NCBI RefSeq assembly: GCF_000226115.1
Contig: NC_016461.1
Coordinates: 4,278,001 to 4,342,000 of the forward strand
From: Thermothielavioides terrestris NRRL 8126
Lineage: Eukaryota; Ascomycota; Sordariomycetes; Sordariales; Chaetomiaceae
Direction: 5' to 3'
DNA length: 64,000 nt
In this document: in pieces, positions 43,514 through 54,725 of the stretch
Numbering within the stretch: the first letter of the stretch is position 1
Layout: each line of letters starts with the position of its first letter
Notes under the pieces: model-generated
What the model was told of the DNA's origin: nothing
The model's input: only the letters and a program-made list of their open reading frames with translations
The model's database searches: none
Position numbers and translations under genes: made by a program

Positions 43514-44785
43514 TCACAGACACTGCGAGTACCCTGTAGCATCCGTCACGTTAGCGCGCCGAAGATGAGAAAGACAGACTTGATTAAGCAGAGGAGGGAG
43601 GGAAGAGGAGAGGAGAAAGGACTCACAAGGGTTCTGGTAGGTGCACGTGTAAGGGCTCTCGCACACGGTCGGCCCGCTGTAGCCACTGCCGCCGCACTGT
43701 CCCCAGTGCGCGACGGTCCCGCCGTTACCCGGCGTGCTCGTGGCCGGCGGCGTGGCCGTCGTCGTAGGCGTGCTGCTGCTGCCGCCGCCGTTGTTGCCGC
43801 CCGTCGCGCCCACCAGGGTGAGCAGGCCCGGCCGGTACGGCTGCAGATCGTAGGTGCTGCCGCTGCCGTTGCGGCCCTGGTAGAGCAGCTGCAGGTTGCA
43901 CGGGTCGATGGGCATGGTTTGGTCGGCCGAGGAGCGGATCAGGTCGCCGTGCGAGATGTCGGGCGTCCACGTGGCCCCGCTGTTGGCCTTGCCCGCGAAG
44001 GGCGCGCTCTCGCTGGTCGCCTGCGGCGACCACGAGCCGCTGAGGCTGCTGGCCGTGTACGACCGGAAGTAGCGGTCGCCGCTCGAGCCGATCGACTCGA
44101 CGATCATCAGGTACTGCGGCGACGACTGGCCCGTCACCGTGTACACCTGGACGGCCTCGAAGATGTCGTTGGTAGCGCCCGAGAGCACCACGGTCGACTC
44201 GGTGCCGAAGTTGCCCGGGAAGTTGTCGATGGGCATGCTGGACCGGTAGATCTTGCCGTCGTCGCCGGCGAAAAAGAGGTACATGTTGGTGCTGTCGCCG
44301 ATCAGGGTCTGGTCGATGGGACCGTAGGGGGCGCCCTCGGCGGTGCCGGTGAAGAGCGGCTGGGCGGCTGACCACCCGTTGGCGTTGGTCGGGTCGGTAG
44401 ACGTGCGGTACGAGAAGGCGGTAGGGCCCCACTGGTAGGCCAAGACCCAGATGCTTTTGGGCTCGAAGTAGAAGAGCGTGGGCGCCACCGCGGCCTGGCT
44501 CATGGCGTTCTGGCTGGCCGAGGCCATGTCGGACCAGTTGGAGAACAGGCCGAAGTTCATGGAGCCATAGCTGGAGCCCGTGTCGTGGTCGGTGGCGTAC
44601 ACCAGGTGCTTGCCCTGGTACGGCACGTGGGTGAAGTCCTTGAGCGAGACCCAGCCGGACTTGGGGGTCGCCAGCGGTCCGGTCGACGTCCACTTGTAGC
44701 TGGACGGCAGACTGCACCCGGCGCGCACTGCTGGGGCGGCCAAGGCGAGCAGCGCGAGGCTAACTTCGGTCTGGGGAAGCCTCAT
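43514..44785 (-). CDS. secreted GH62 alpha-L-arabinofuranosidase with CBM1
   Basis: Minus-strand exons 44785-43627 and 43533-43514 (392 aa); donor GTGAGT, branch GCTAAC, acceptor CTACAG. It removes arabinose side chains from arabinoxylan outside the cell. A signal peptide ([23 protein letters not shown]) precedes the GH62 five-bladed propeller, about residues 24-325: [23 protein letters not shown] (first catalytic Asp region), [23 protein letters not shown] (Glu acid candidate), [27 protein letters not shown] Gly/Ser/Thr linker leads to a C-terminal CBM1 ([27 protein letters not shown], then WYSQCL from exon 2), with the four cysteines expected. Likely induced on plant biomass, but no regulator site was identified. 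Confidence 0.95.
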   Translation of the reverse strand: MRLPQTEVSLALLALAAPAVRAGCSLPSSYKWTSTGPLATPKSGWVSLKDFTHVPYQGKHLVYATDHDTGSSYGSMNFGLFSNWSDMASASQNAMSQAAVAPTLFYFEPKSIWVLAYQWGPTAFSYRTSTDPTNANGWSAAQPLFTGTAEGAPYGPIDQTLIGDSTNMYLFFAGDDGKIYRSSMPIDNFPGNFGTESTVVLSGATNDIFEAVQVYTVTGQSSPQYLMIVESIGSSGDRYFRSYTASSLSGSWSPQATSESAPFAGKANSGATWTPDISHGDLIRSSADQTMPIDPCNLQLLYQGRNGSGSTYDLQPYRPGLLTLVGATGGNNGGGSSSTPTTTATPPATSTPGNGGTVAHWGQCGGSGYSGPTVCESPYTCTYQNPCESFLLSSSLPPLLNQVCLSHLRRANVTDATGYSQCL

Positions 44786-46136
44786 GGTTGCTGGTGATCT
44801 TCGTTTCGCTGGCGAGGACTGTAGGCCGACGGGACAGAGGTGGCGGACCCAGGTGCATCTCCCAAGGAGGCACCGGGAGGCGCCAGGCGGCTATAAGTAG
44901 CCATCCGCGACGCCATGCTGCTGGGGATGTCGAGGTGATGTGCCGGGATACAGGCCCGTCTTGGACCTTTCCGATCTAACCCAAGAAGTCCGGGGCTAGG
45001 TTCCAATCTGTGCTGTGTAGTTCCGCCCGAATGACAGGGAGGCAAGTGGCACGATGGCGTTTGGCGGAGGAGGAGGCTCACGAGCCTCCCGGCCACCCCT
45101 CGGCGAACTGCACCATTGACGGAGGAAGGCTTCGTTTGTTCGATTGTTCGGCAGTGAGCGAAGCAGACGGAGCATTTTCATTTATCCAAACGAGCTTCCA
45201 TTCGCTACAACGGTGCGGTGGAGCATGGGGCCCAGGGCAAAACCAGGTAGCCGGGAAGGCATCGCGGGTTTCAGATCGTCCGTGCCGTCGCATTTTCGCG
45301 GCAGTGATCGTTCCGCCTTTTCCATTTCGTCGGTCTTCCGGCCGAGATCTGGGTAGCCTATGCGCTCCAATCGCATGATCGCGAGCTACACTACATAAGG
45401 CAGTTCAGGCACTGAGTGTCCTTGCAGTTAGGTAGTCGCGACAAATGTTCCGTCCTTCAACGAGCAAACGAGAGCATCATAGTTGCCTTATTGCTTGGCA
45501 TGGCTGCGGAGTACGGTGAGGTCCGTTTAGAGCAAGGCATAGAGCGCTGTACAAGTTGGGCCATCGAATCCTTTGGTTCGCCTGGGATGCAACGAAATCC
45601 CCGGGCCGGGAGGAAAGCCGTCCTGCTCTCTTGTCTCGAGGCTGCCCATGTGACCGAGAATGTCTCGAGGAGAGTGGATGGCACTACCGAAAACTGAGAA
45701 ACACGTGCGCATCTTACTTCCGGAGGGACGCGGGAGTCTAGTAACAAAAGACCTGTTCGTTCGTCGATTTGACTGCCGAGTCGGCCGGTATGAAAAACGT
45801 TCCCGTCGTGACGTTCCTGTCCGAAAGGACGGGCTTGTAAAGATTCCAGGTTCATTTAGGAACCTGGGCTGGAAAGGAAGGGGTTCCGCCTCAGCGGGAA
45901 GAAGCCTGAAGGTTGACAGCTTGCAGGTCGGTCGGGCCGCTGTGGGCCCACTGGGGTCGGACCAAGCAGGCCGCCAAGAGGCGCTAATGGTTAACTTAAC
46001 ACTAACGACCTGGAGCGGCTCCCTCCCGCCAACCGTTCATGACATCGCTTGCTCTGGACACGGCGACGCTCCATGGTCCAACGCGGGAACATCAACCACG
46101 ACACCCCCGGAAAAACGCCGTGAGGCGTCGCACACG
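44786..46136. other. intergenic between divergent GH62 and EMC4 genes
   Basis: About 1.35 kb shared promoter region. A CGGAGTAC motif lies near 45506-45515. Weak frames exist on both strands but none is convincing. Confidence 0.5.
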
Positions 46137-46880
46137 ATGTCAGCACTCGCAACCGCTCCAGTAGCACTGCCCGCGTGGGCAGCAGAGCTCAAGAACCCGC
46201 CAGCGCACAAGCTGAAGCCGGACAGCATTCCTGATCCGCCAGGCTCTCCGTGGGCGTCATCGCAAATCTCGACCGGCTCCAAGGTCAGTCGCAGTTTTCG
46301 CCTTCCCTTTGCGCCCTTGGCGCCTGGCGCCACGGCTAACGCAGGTTGCGCGCGTCGCAGAAGAAGGATGCCAAGGACAACAACGCCGGCAAAGCCGCCC
46401 CCCCCCGCAAACCGCCGACGCCCGCCGAGATGGACACGCTGAAGCTTAAGAAGGCGTGGGAGGTGGCGCTGGGCCCGATCAAGAGCCTGCCCATGACGGC
46501 CATCATGATGTACATGTCGGGCAACTCGCTGCAGATCTTCAGCATCATGATGGTCTACATGGCTTTCAAGAACCCCATCATGGGCATCCTGGCCACGAAC
46601 CAGGCGTTCGAGCGCTTCGAGACCGAGGGCAACCGGGCCAAGATCCTCCAGGTCAAGCTGGCCTACGTCGTCATGCAGCTGGTCGCCCTGGCGCTCGGGG
46701 TGTGGAAGGTCAACTCGATGGGGCTGTTACCGTAAGCCATCGCCGCCTCGCCTGCGGGCGGCTTCCCATTCTCTGCGAGCTCGCGTGGCTGACAAAGCAC
46801 GGTACAGGACAACGAGATCGGACTGGCTTGCGTGGGAAGCCCAGCGCGATGTACTGGAACATGCGGTACCAGGGTTATGA
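46137..46880 (+). CDS. emc4: ER membrane protein complex subunit 4
   Basis: Exons 46137-46283, 46361-46731 and 46808-46880 (196 aa), all junctions in phase, branches GCTAAC and GCTGAC. EMC inserts tail-anchored and multi-span proteins into the ER membrane. It starts MSALATAPVALPAWAAEL; the motif SIPDPPG precedes a basic Pro/Lys-rich linker. The conserved EMC4 core follows: KKAWEVALGPIKSLPMTAIMMYMSGNSLQIFSI (first span), FKNPIMGILATNQAFERFE and a second span VMQLVALALGVWKVNSMGLLP. The last exon supplies the family's typical end TTRSDWLAWE, then a short unusual tail RDVLEHAVPGL. Confidence 0.93.
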
Positions 46881-47275
46881 GCGATCTCGGGCCTCTGCAG
46901 ATCGTATGACTCGGTGCCGAGGACGGCATGTGTGAACCGGCCAGTTCAATCCATGTTCGCTCGATATTGCGGTCAGCAATGCTCTGAAGGTGCTGTCGCA
47001 GGACCGTTGAGGATCAGAACGAAAGAGCACAGTGCGATCTGAGGTTGAGATTGGATACCAGGTATCCAGCCCTACGAGGCAGTGCTGTGGCATGGGGTTT
47101 GACGCGCGGGGTTGACGCGCTATGTTGACCCGCAGCCCTTGACGCGCCTCAAGAGCCGGCGAGGAAGGCGGGGTGCTTCTCTCAACTTTAGTTATTCTCT
47201 GCCGCTGAACACGAATTGACCGTGCCCGTTTTGGTGGCCCATCTTCTTGATGAGAACATCCGTACACAGTATTGC
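46881..47275. other. intergenic with repeated TTGACGCGC words
   Basis: 3' flank of emc4. Between 47099 and 47147 the word TTGACGCGC occurs at 47099, 47112 and 47139, with a near copy TTGACCCGC at 47125. No gene is supported. Confidence 0.5.
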
Positions 47276-47285
47276 GCCGTTGGAG

Positions 47286-47697
47286 GGTTATGGCTAAAGA
47301 GGTCCCGCCAAGACTAATTTCGGAGACTGCCGCTTACAAGTATTTACAATCGCCACAGGGTGAGCGGGGCCACGACGACTTCGAGCAACATCAACAACAA
47401 CAATCGCAAAGACTCGTTGTAACAACTTTACGAAACCTCAACCAAATTGAAAAAAAAAAAGAAAACCGAGATAACCCGCACCCTAACTATAACTCGTATC
47501 CTAACCATAACCCGAACCCTAACTAGCGGGGGGCTGGCGCCGCCCCCTGTACCCCCGGCGAACTAACCGCTTGGCGATAGTGCAAACGCCTTGGCGATAG
47601 TGTAAACGCCTTGGTGATCGGGGCTGCGTAATAACGCTGTAAAAACATTGCCGACAATTGGCCGAAATTAGTCTTGGCGGGACCTCTTTAGCCATCA
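47286..47697. mobile_element. 412-bp TIR element (MITE) with telomere-like core
   Basis: Flanked by a 10-bp direct repeat GCCGTTGGAG (47276-47285 and 47698-47707). The ends carry a 34-bp perfect inverted repeat beginning ATGGCTAAAGAGGTCCCGCC (about 47290-47323 and 47662-47695). The 10-bp duplication suggests mobilisation by a Mutator-type transposase. The interior holds an A-run, then degenerate CCCTAAC units (about 47480-47525), and three copies of a block of roughly 20 bp with core CGCTTGGCGATAGTG or CCTTGG(C/T)GAT (about 47568-47625). No reading frame of note. Confidence 0.75.
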
Positions 47698-47707
47698 GCC
47701 GTTGGAG

Positions 47708-48140
47708 CTGGGTGACTGCCAAGCCGTCGTGGCCAACGTGTAATTTCCGGTTGGCGTGATGTGGCTGACTGAGTAGGGACCTCGGGAAGGTCGTTCCTCT
47801 GAGGGATCGAGCGAGTGCCTCCTTTTGGAGTTCTTCAGTGGCCCAGACTTGCATGGACGGATCGCGGAAAGCCCCAGTCCAACCTGGTCCCTGAAAGTTT
47901 GTTAGCGTGTGATGACGATGGGGCCAAATGTAACATGCCAAGCCAATCAACTTTGGCGTGAATCCAGAGATTAGTGCCAGTACATATATTAAGCCAAAAG
48001 AGACCCGAACTTCTATGGAAATTAGCTGTGAAAAGGAGTTCCCATCAGTACCCCGTGTATCCGCGTCGCCGTGGCGTCATTGAATTGACCAACTGCAGGA
48101 GAAAGTGGGCCGGAAACGAGGTGCAGCCTTCAATTCGTTG
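47708..48140. other. non-coding DNA between MITE and mariner relic
   Basis: No gene or repeat recognised. Confidence 0.5.
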
Positions 48141-48800
48141 CTAGTGGGCCGTTGAACGTACCTTGCGCGATCGAGTCAGCGCTTCATCCAGACAGAACCA
48201 CACGTGTTCAATGGCGTTGAGGTTTGGGCTATGGGGAGGACACTCAACAATTGTGACTCCTTGGGAAGAACTGAGATATTGCGGACGGTGTGGATCTGGT
48301 GTGAGATGCCCGTGGTGAGAGCTGTGGGCCGTTCGCGCGATCTGATTGGCTAGGTAGATGGCAAGATGCCCTTGTCGAGGCCCTGTTAAAGCCCTGGGAA
48401 ACTCGTGTAAGCTTACACTACGGTACCTACTCCCTGCCTTCGGTAGTATATATACGCTAGGCAGCAGTGGAACAAACAGGGATTGACTGGATTTCGCCGT
48501 GTATGCACAGTACACCCTGTACGGAGTGCAACTTTTCGCGGCTCGTGGGCGTTTTTGCCAATCCTTCCACCTACCCCAGCAACACACACCCTGTCGTGCT
48601 GATTTGCAGATGGATCTCCCACAGAGGTTCCTCCCGTGAAGGAATCCGTACCAGGAAGGTATTCCTCCCGCAATGTCTCGGCAACGACAATCCGCACGGC
48701 CCCGACAAGTTTCGCACTCGAACCCGAATCCTTTGCGGCTCTGCCTCACGGCACAGGTGGGGCTTCTTTCTCACCTGAGATACCGCAGACTGGTGCTTTG
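48141..48800 (-). pseudogene. Tc1/mariner-type transposase relic
   Basis: On the minus strand a frame ends with VTIVECPPHSPNLNAIEHVWFCLDEAL (shown in part: PPHSPNLNAIEHVW). This matches the conserved segment around the last catalytic acidic residue of Tc1/mariner DDE transposases (PxSPDLNPIE-W). Upstream pieces in other frames (RKKPHL and EAEPQRI near 48.72-48.77 kb) resemble the start of the DDE domain, implying several frameshifts. The catalytic core is incomplete and no terminal repeats were found. Damage here is by indels rather than RIP. Confidence 0.6.
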
Positions 48801-49875
48801 AGGAATAAATAGTGTACCTCACTACTGCGTACGGAATACACTAAGGCCGGTACCATGGCGTGCCACGGGGAGTTGGCGAAATGGTCCTGGCGCCCGTCTC
48901 CTTGGTCACGGACAGTCCGACAGACCGAAATAATTCGCCGAGAAGAACGTACGTTGATCCCTCCTTCCGCAAGTAACCATCAACCGAAAAGATTTCCTTT
49001 TGAAAATGATCTCTTAGAGATGTTCTCTTATACTAAGAGATGCTCTTTCAACTATTTTATGCTATAAGAGGTAGGACAATCTCGTCTAGGTGACTTTCAT
49101 GGCGATGATCTTGGAAAATTGAACATTCTTCGACGACTGTGTGATCCAATTCGTGCTCCAAGATGGTAGTGGAGACCATGTCGACAACCCCCCTTGGCGC
49201 ACTATGGTACCTGAGTTATGGAGGTACAAGTAGTGTACTGCGGGTATGGACTGCACATCGACGTTCACAGCCTTGTTTGAGCAAGCTTTGCTGGGAGGGA
49301 GGCGCCATGGTTTGGCAGTGGCTGAAGGTCAGATATCAGCACTGTCGGTTTCCACAACCCTTCCACAAGTTAGGTACCAAACATGCGGCACAGATTTTCT
49401 TCTCGTAGCGCCAGTTGGGGGGCGCGCCACTGCAGACAACCAACCCTTACAAGCATTCGCATTACAGCCAACCCTTGCATTTCCTCCTCTCCAAGTGTCG
49501 TGTATGTACACTACTGTGGAGTGTGTGAAGTGTAGTTAATTCGAACAGACATTTTTGCTGCCAAGCCTGGTCCAGGACGCCAGATTGGCCCGGTGGCGCA
49601 TGGCGGTCCCAGTGAGAACTGCGCCGAGCGGGCGAAGCAGGGAGAAGGGAGCGAGAGGGCCCATGTCAGGGGGGTCGAGAATGAGAACCTGAGGCGCCCC
49701 CCATTGCTGACATTCAAAAATGACCGCCGCCCGCACTCGTCCTCCGCGCGCCGACTCCGACTCCGTGCTCCTTGGCCGTGAGAGTGTTTCTTTCCCTCGC
49801 GGGCCAGGTTAGCACACCGACGAGTCGGCAGCACGAACACAACACAACGGTCTTTTGACCGCCAGCCGCACAGAC
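48801..49875. other. intergenic, promoter side of the GT31-like gene
   Basis: No convincing gene. Contains CGTACGGAATA near 48828 and an AT-richer patch of TCTCTTATACTAAGAGA type (about 49009-49065), an imperfect inverted repeat. Confidence 0.5.
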
Positions 49876-51276
49876 ATGGCGGCCGGCCGATCCTGGGCTG
49901 TCGACTCCCTGCGCGGCTTGTCCATCAAGCGCGCGGGCGCACTGTCGACCAAGTTCTGGATCCTCAGCCTGGCCAGCGTCTTCGCGGTTGCGCTGCTCCT
50001 CATCGGCCATTCGCATCTACCTTCCTTGTCTTACTTGACTAATCACCCGCCGCATCCCGGCTCCCCTCCTCCTCCTCCTCCGCCGCCGCCGCCGTCGTCG
50101 ACGCCGCCTCCGTACGGACCGAAAGACCCTCCCGTCCCGGGTGAGCTGAAGATATGGGATCCGCCAGAAATGGAGGCCCTGGTCCATGGTGTTCTTGCCG
50201 GGGAAGGGATCAAAAGGAAGCCTAGCTATCCCCTGAATCCATTCCCGCCCTCGCCCATGACGACGCCTCCGCCGGACGACGGCCGGCAGCGGCCCTGGCT
50301 CGGGTCTGTCATATGCTCCGCCTTCGACATCGAGCGGCGCATGCTGATCCGCTACACGTGGATGAAGCTGTTCAAGGACGTCCCGATGGACCAGCGCTTC
50401 GTCATCTCCAACCCGGGCCCGGAGTGGATGCCCGTCATCCAGCAGGAGAACCGCACGTTTGGCGACCTGATCGTCCTCGACCACCTCTCCGAGGACGACT
50501 TCACGGCCAACACGATCAAGACGGTCGAGTACTACCGTTGGCTGGCCGAGAAGAGCCCGCGCAAGTACCAGTTCGTCTCCAAGATGGACACGGACCTGTT
50601 CCTCAACGCGCGCGCCATGTACGACCGCAAGCTGCGCCCGCGCATGGCGCCGCGCAACTCGAGCACGGACGAGCTCGTGGCGACGGTCAACCACACGCTC
50701 GTCGGGCAGTTCTACTACGACTCGTACCACAAGACGTCCTTCCCGCACGGCGCCATCTACACGGTCACCTGGGACATCGTCGAGCTGCTGCCCAAGCTGC
50801 AGGACGAGTTCCACGTCGTCGCGGGCGAGGACCTGACCATGGCCTGGCTGCTGATGAAGGCGCGGCAAAAGGTCACGTTCGTGCACATGAACGAGAGCGA
50901 GAAGTTCGAGTTCGACCCCAAGGACATGCGGCCCGGCGAGCGCACGCCGTGGGCGCGCAAGGACACCGACCTCACGTCCAGCTGGCACGCTCTCTACGGC
51001 GAGGACGTCATCGCGGTCCACCAGCTCAAGAAGGACGAGGACTGGCTCATGGTCGCCGGCGTCTTCGACGAGAACGGCATCCGGCCGATGCCGCCGTTCC
51101 CTGAGGAGCCGCCGGCGGACGAAGGCGAGAAGCCGGGCTACAGCCGTCCATTATATCACTCAATCCCGGACAACTATTGGGAGTTCGACCATGACGGCAC
51201 CTGGCTCTGCAACGGCGTGTGGAAGCTGGAGCCCGGCATTGGCCGGGACATGAAGAAGAATGAAACGGCCCAATAG
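49876..51276 (+). CDS. type II membrane glycosyltransferase, GT31/beta-1,3-galactosyltransferase-like
   Basis: Single exon, 466 aa, starting at ATG 49876 (MAAGRSWAVDSLRGL). A short cytosolic basic segment is followed by one membrane anchor (FWILSLASVFAVALLLIGH), then a Pro-rich stem of about residues 55-135 that includes a long proline run. The lumenal catalytic part begins near WLGSVICSAFDIERRMLIRYTWMKLF. It contains FVISNP, FGDLIVLDHLSEDD and the metal-binding DxD motif in FVSKMDTDLFLNARAMYD. Later segments are FPHGAIYTVTWDIVELLPKL and a GEDLTMAWLL motif, the expected order for GT31 enzymes of fungi. Likely Golgi-resident. The acceptor sugar cannot be told from sequence. Confidence 0.82.
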   Translation: MAAGRSWAVDSLRGLSIKRAGALSTKFWILSLASVFAVALLLIGHSHLPSLSYLTNHPPHPGSPPPPPPPPPPSSTPPPYGPKDPPVPGELKIWDPPEMEALVHGVLAGEGIKRKPSYPLNPFPPSPMTTPPPDDGRQRPWLGSVICSAFDIERRMLIRYTWMKLFKDVPMDQRFVISNPGPEWMPVIQQENRTFGDLIVLDHLSEDDFTANTIKTVEYYRWLAEKSPRKYQFVSKMDTDLFLNARAMYDRKLRPRMAPRNSSTDELVATVNHTLVGQFYYDSYHKTSFPHGAIYTVTWDIVELLPKLQDEFHVVAGEDLTMAWLLMKARQKVTFVHMNESEKFEFDPKDMRPGERTPWARKDTDLTSSWHALYGEDVIAVHQLKKDEDWLMVAGVFDENGIRPMPPFPEEPPADEGEKPGYSRPLYHSIPDNYWEFDHDGTWLCNGVWKLEPGIGRDMKKNETAQ

Positions 51277-53179
51277 CAGCTGTCCTGACTGAGATTTTTT
51301 TTTTTCTTCTTGTTCTTAATATCCAGGGTTGGGCGTTGTAAGCTTGGGGAAAGGCGGCCGGCGTCCGGAACTGCACAGTGTTGGCTTGGTACAGGATAGG
51401 GAGTCCGGCCGGAGAATTAGAGTCAAATGCACCTCCGTTAGATGGGCGAGAGGTGCTTGACGTGGTAGACTAGAGAAGGCGTTGCGCACTCGCCGTCATA
51501 GTGTTAATAAGCCATTGCATCTAAACAAGCAGCTACCCTTGACGTTGAGCCCCTGACAACCCCTGGGGGTCTGGTTGCACAACTTCCTTGCTTCCTGGGC
51601 AACCTAGGTATGCATTGTTGACAAGCTGCAAGGTCATAGCCCGAACTTGTATACATCGCTGGGGACCGTAACACCGCATGCGGCTTCGGGTTGGCAAAAG
51701 TTGCCAGCGCATTCGCTTCCAACCGTGACGGGTGCGGCCGAGTCCCTGCACACAATAGCAATGCGGTCAACTCCACGCTCTCCTCGTCACAAGAAAACAT
51801 CACAAATGAGGCCGCAGGTGGCTTAGTCCCTGAAGAGTCACGGACCTTACAAAGGATGGTATGAACGAACCTGGGGGATCCGTGCCTGGTCTGGTGGTCG
51901 GTCTGTTTGGCCTGGAACCTGGACCCTGGGCCAAGGATTCAAGGCCGTCATCGTGGCGACACAGAACTACGCAACGGCTTCTGGACGGGTCTTCAGAAAA
52001 GCCCAAATACAGGGAACTCGCAATTGTGAGGTTCAATTTCTTCCATTTTCGAGGAGACTTGCACCGATGGTAAGCAGCCGCTATCACCATGACGAACCGG
52101 AACCATACACTGTCCGGATGTATGGAGTGCGTCATATGCCGACTGACTTCCAAGGTTGCCGCTGCGATCACTTGTTACCTATTTCGATAAGTCGCGGGTT
52201 TCGCCCCCGGCGATAGGTCGGCTTCCAATCAGGTTGCTGGCCTGTGCAGTGCGGCCACCCCCCACAAGTTCACCAGCCCACAGCGCTGTCCTGCTTCCAA
52301 GGCTGTTCCACATTCAGCTTCCGGGTAAAGTTACGTGCTCCGTACTGTGGTAAGTAAGCCCATGAACCTCAGCGTTCCCGGTATCGAAACGACTCCGGGT
52401 AGGTACCATGATTTCCCCTTCGCTTTCCCCCTTCGGCTGCAAATCGCACCATGCGCGCGATGCGAATTGTCTCCTGGTAGATATTGTTTCGGTGCCCTGC
52501 TGGCTCTTTCTAGCTGCTGTTTTCCTGTTTCTTTTTCTTTTTATTGAGAATCGCATCTACATCCGTGATTGCTTTGCTGATCCCCCCTGTCGCCCTGCCG
52601 CCCTGCCGCCCTGTCGCCCGTCGCTCCTGCCAGAACTCGCCTTAGGGGAACGCCTGCTACCTGCTGTGGCCAACGAACGGACCGGTTTTAACCTGGGCCA
52701 TTCCACCTCCAATTTGCGGCGTGATACATTACGCCTCTCCTTCGTGGCTCGTCCACTTCCTCCGTTGAGGATCGTGTTGACGCCCTATTTTGGCTTCCGC
52801 TCTCCGACGCTCGTTCCAGCGAATAATCCATGACGCCAGGACGGCACATCCGGTAGTTCCGACAGTCACACCGCTAGCGGCCAGCATCCGCGGCCAGCAT
52901 CCGAAGCCAGCGAAGTCGGATTCAGGAAAAAAAAGGCCTCTAAACGAAGAAGAATACGAATCAGTGTCGGATTTGGCCCAATTACTGCTCTCGTGTGGTC
53001 CTTTCCCGTTCCCGGACAGTCGGAAGCGAGTCCTTAGATTGCCCACCCCCCGTATCCGGCGCGTCGGGAAGCTCCGCTATCCAGCTCATTGCACGCACAC
53101 GGACGCCGGCATCCGTGCCTTTCTCCGCTCGCTTCGAGGACTAAGGCTTCTCGCTTGCGCATTCGCTGCCTCTGCGACC
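51277..53179. other. intergenic region, no supported gene
   Basis: About 1.9 kb. A C/T-rich patch (around 52575-52615, CCGCCCTG units) and a CTCCGTAC motif near 52338 are present. A long frame upstream of the UBL3-like gene has no ATG and is treated as 5' leader. Confidence 0.5.
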
Positions 53180-53979
53180 ATGGCAGAATCGACACCCAAG
53201 GCCGACGGCGCGCAAACATCAAACGCGAGCGCGGCGTCACCGCCCGCCGACATGCTCCCGGGGGACGAGGGGCGCCACGAGACATCGGAGGAACACATAG
53301 AGGACAAGCAGGCGGTTCAAGACCCCTCGGCACAGGCGAGCACCTCGACACCCGCACCCGACTCGGCGTCAAAAGGGAAGGATAAGAACGAGCCGCCACC
53401 ACCGGCCGAGAAGGAAAGAGAAGGCGATTCCCTGTCAATAGGACCGACCGACCCGCCGCCGCCCGCCATCACAGGCAGCAGCAGCACAGACCTGCCGGTT
53501 TGCGCCATCACGCTGCTGCTCCCGACCGGCGCCAGACACCCGTACAGGATTGACGAGAAGTACCTGGCGAAGCGCAACGTCGAAATGCCGGATATGACGG
53601 AATCGGGTGGGAGAGATCCGTTCAGCATTTCGGTCTACAAGCTGAAGGAGTTGATTCTGCGCGAGTGGCGGGACGACTGGGAGGGCAAGCCGGCCAGCCC
53701 GAGCAGCATACGGTTAATCCACTTTGGGAAGCTGCTGGACGACAAAGAGCAATTGAAGAGTCAGTCTCGCACATTTGTCCCAACATTGACCATGTAAAAT
53801 CGCTGAGCTGACTGACGGCCCGAGCAGAGTACCATTTCAGCCAGGACAGCCCCAACGTCGTCCACATGTCGGTGCGTCCGCCCGAGATGATGGAGGAGGA
53901 AGAGCCCGGCAAGGGCAAGGCCGGCGGCCGGGAGGCGAGGACCCGCGAAGGGCGCAGTGGCTGCTGTGTGATCTTCTAA
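53180..53979 (+). CDS. UBL3/MUB-like prenylated ubiquitin-fold protein
   Basis: Exons 53180-53759 and 53828-53979 (243 aa), donor GTCAGT, branch CTGAC, acceptor GCAG, phase 1. Start ATG has context gcgaccATGG. The first 110 or so residues are acidic and Pro/Ser/Thr-rich and probably disordered. A ubiquitin fold follows: VCAITLLLPTGARHPYRI, then SVYKLKELILREWRDDWEG and IRLIHFGKLLDDKEQLK, then NVVHMSVRP. The C-terminus is a CaaX box, SGCCVIF, with a neighbouring Cys for palmitoylation, exactly as in UBL3/MUB. MUB proteins tether ubiquitin-conjugating enzymes to the plasma membrane in plants, and human UBL3 tags proteins for small vesicles. The role here is inferred. The N-terminal extension is much longer than in animal and plant forms (about 117 aa). 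Confidence 0.8.
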
Positions 53980-54725
53980 ATAAGCCGGGCGGCTTCATTA
54001 CCCTCTCGCGGCCTTGCCCTTCTTGTTGGCTGGGAGGCTGGCCCGGGGCCGGGCCCGGAATCATCCCCTCGGATCGGACGGGACGCCGCGGCCCTACTCT
54101 CACGTACCTATTGCGTTTCCTTGTTTCTCTTATCTGTTCGGCATCCAACTCGCATCCAGATGGTAAGGAGCATGCCGGCGACGTCTTGCACGAGCACTTC
54201 CTGTTTCCTTTGACTGTACACGGCTGCGGCGGGGTTGGGTTTTGGCGTTTTGTGTTGTTCCATGTTAGCCTCGTTCAGTACAAATGGATGAAGAGGCGTG
54301 ACCTGCGGGTTCCTCCAGCGATGCCCTATACAGCAGACAAGCTTGTTCCTTGGCGCAAGAGCACGATGACTCGTATCTGCCAAGGACTAGTTAACGGATG
54401 CTGGCTGGGATAAGTTGTCCCCAGCGGGGCGTCAAGGATTTGCGATTCAAGAGCATAGCCCTGTCCGCCCTTCAATTCCGGTGTCTATGTGTGATGGTGT
54501 GACCCTTGCGGGTCCCTATCCCAGTACTGCACAGCCCTCGTCTGGGCGAAGCATCGCATCGCCCCAAGCATCATTCAGGTACCCGGCCCCGTAGTGCTCC
54601 GGATCCCCATATCGCCTGCCGAGCTTCCAGAAACGACAGCAACCAGCACCCCAAGGTGCACCGCGCCGATATGATAATGAACTATCGCTCAGCTCCCCAG
54701 CTGCGTATTATCTCTTGCGGTCCGC
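53980..54725. other. intergenic, 3' flanks of UBL3-like and ump1 genes
   Basis: Convergent 3' flanks without coding evidence. Confidence 0.6.

Noticed and set aside
47480..47525. CCCTAAC-like array as a chromosome end
   Set aside because: Degenerate, short and enclosed by inverted repeats with ordinary genes on both sides; internal to a small mobile element.
52790..53179. N-terminal extension of the UBL3-like protein
   Set aside because: The frame is open but has no ATG before 53180, and its composition is unlike a protein start; treated as leader.
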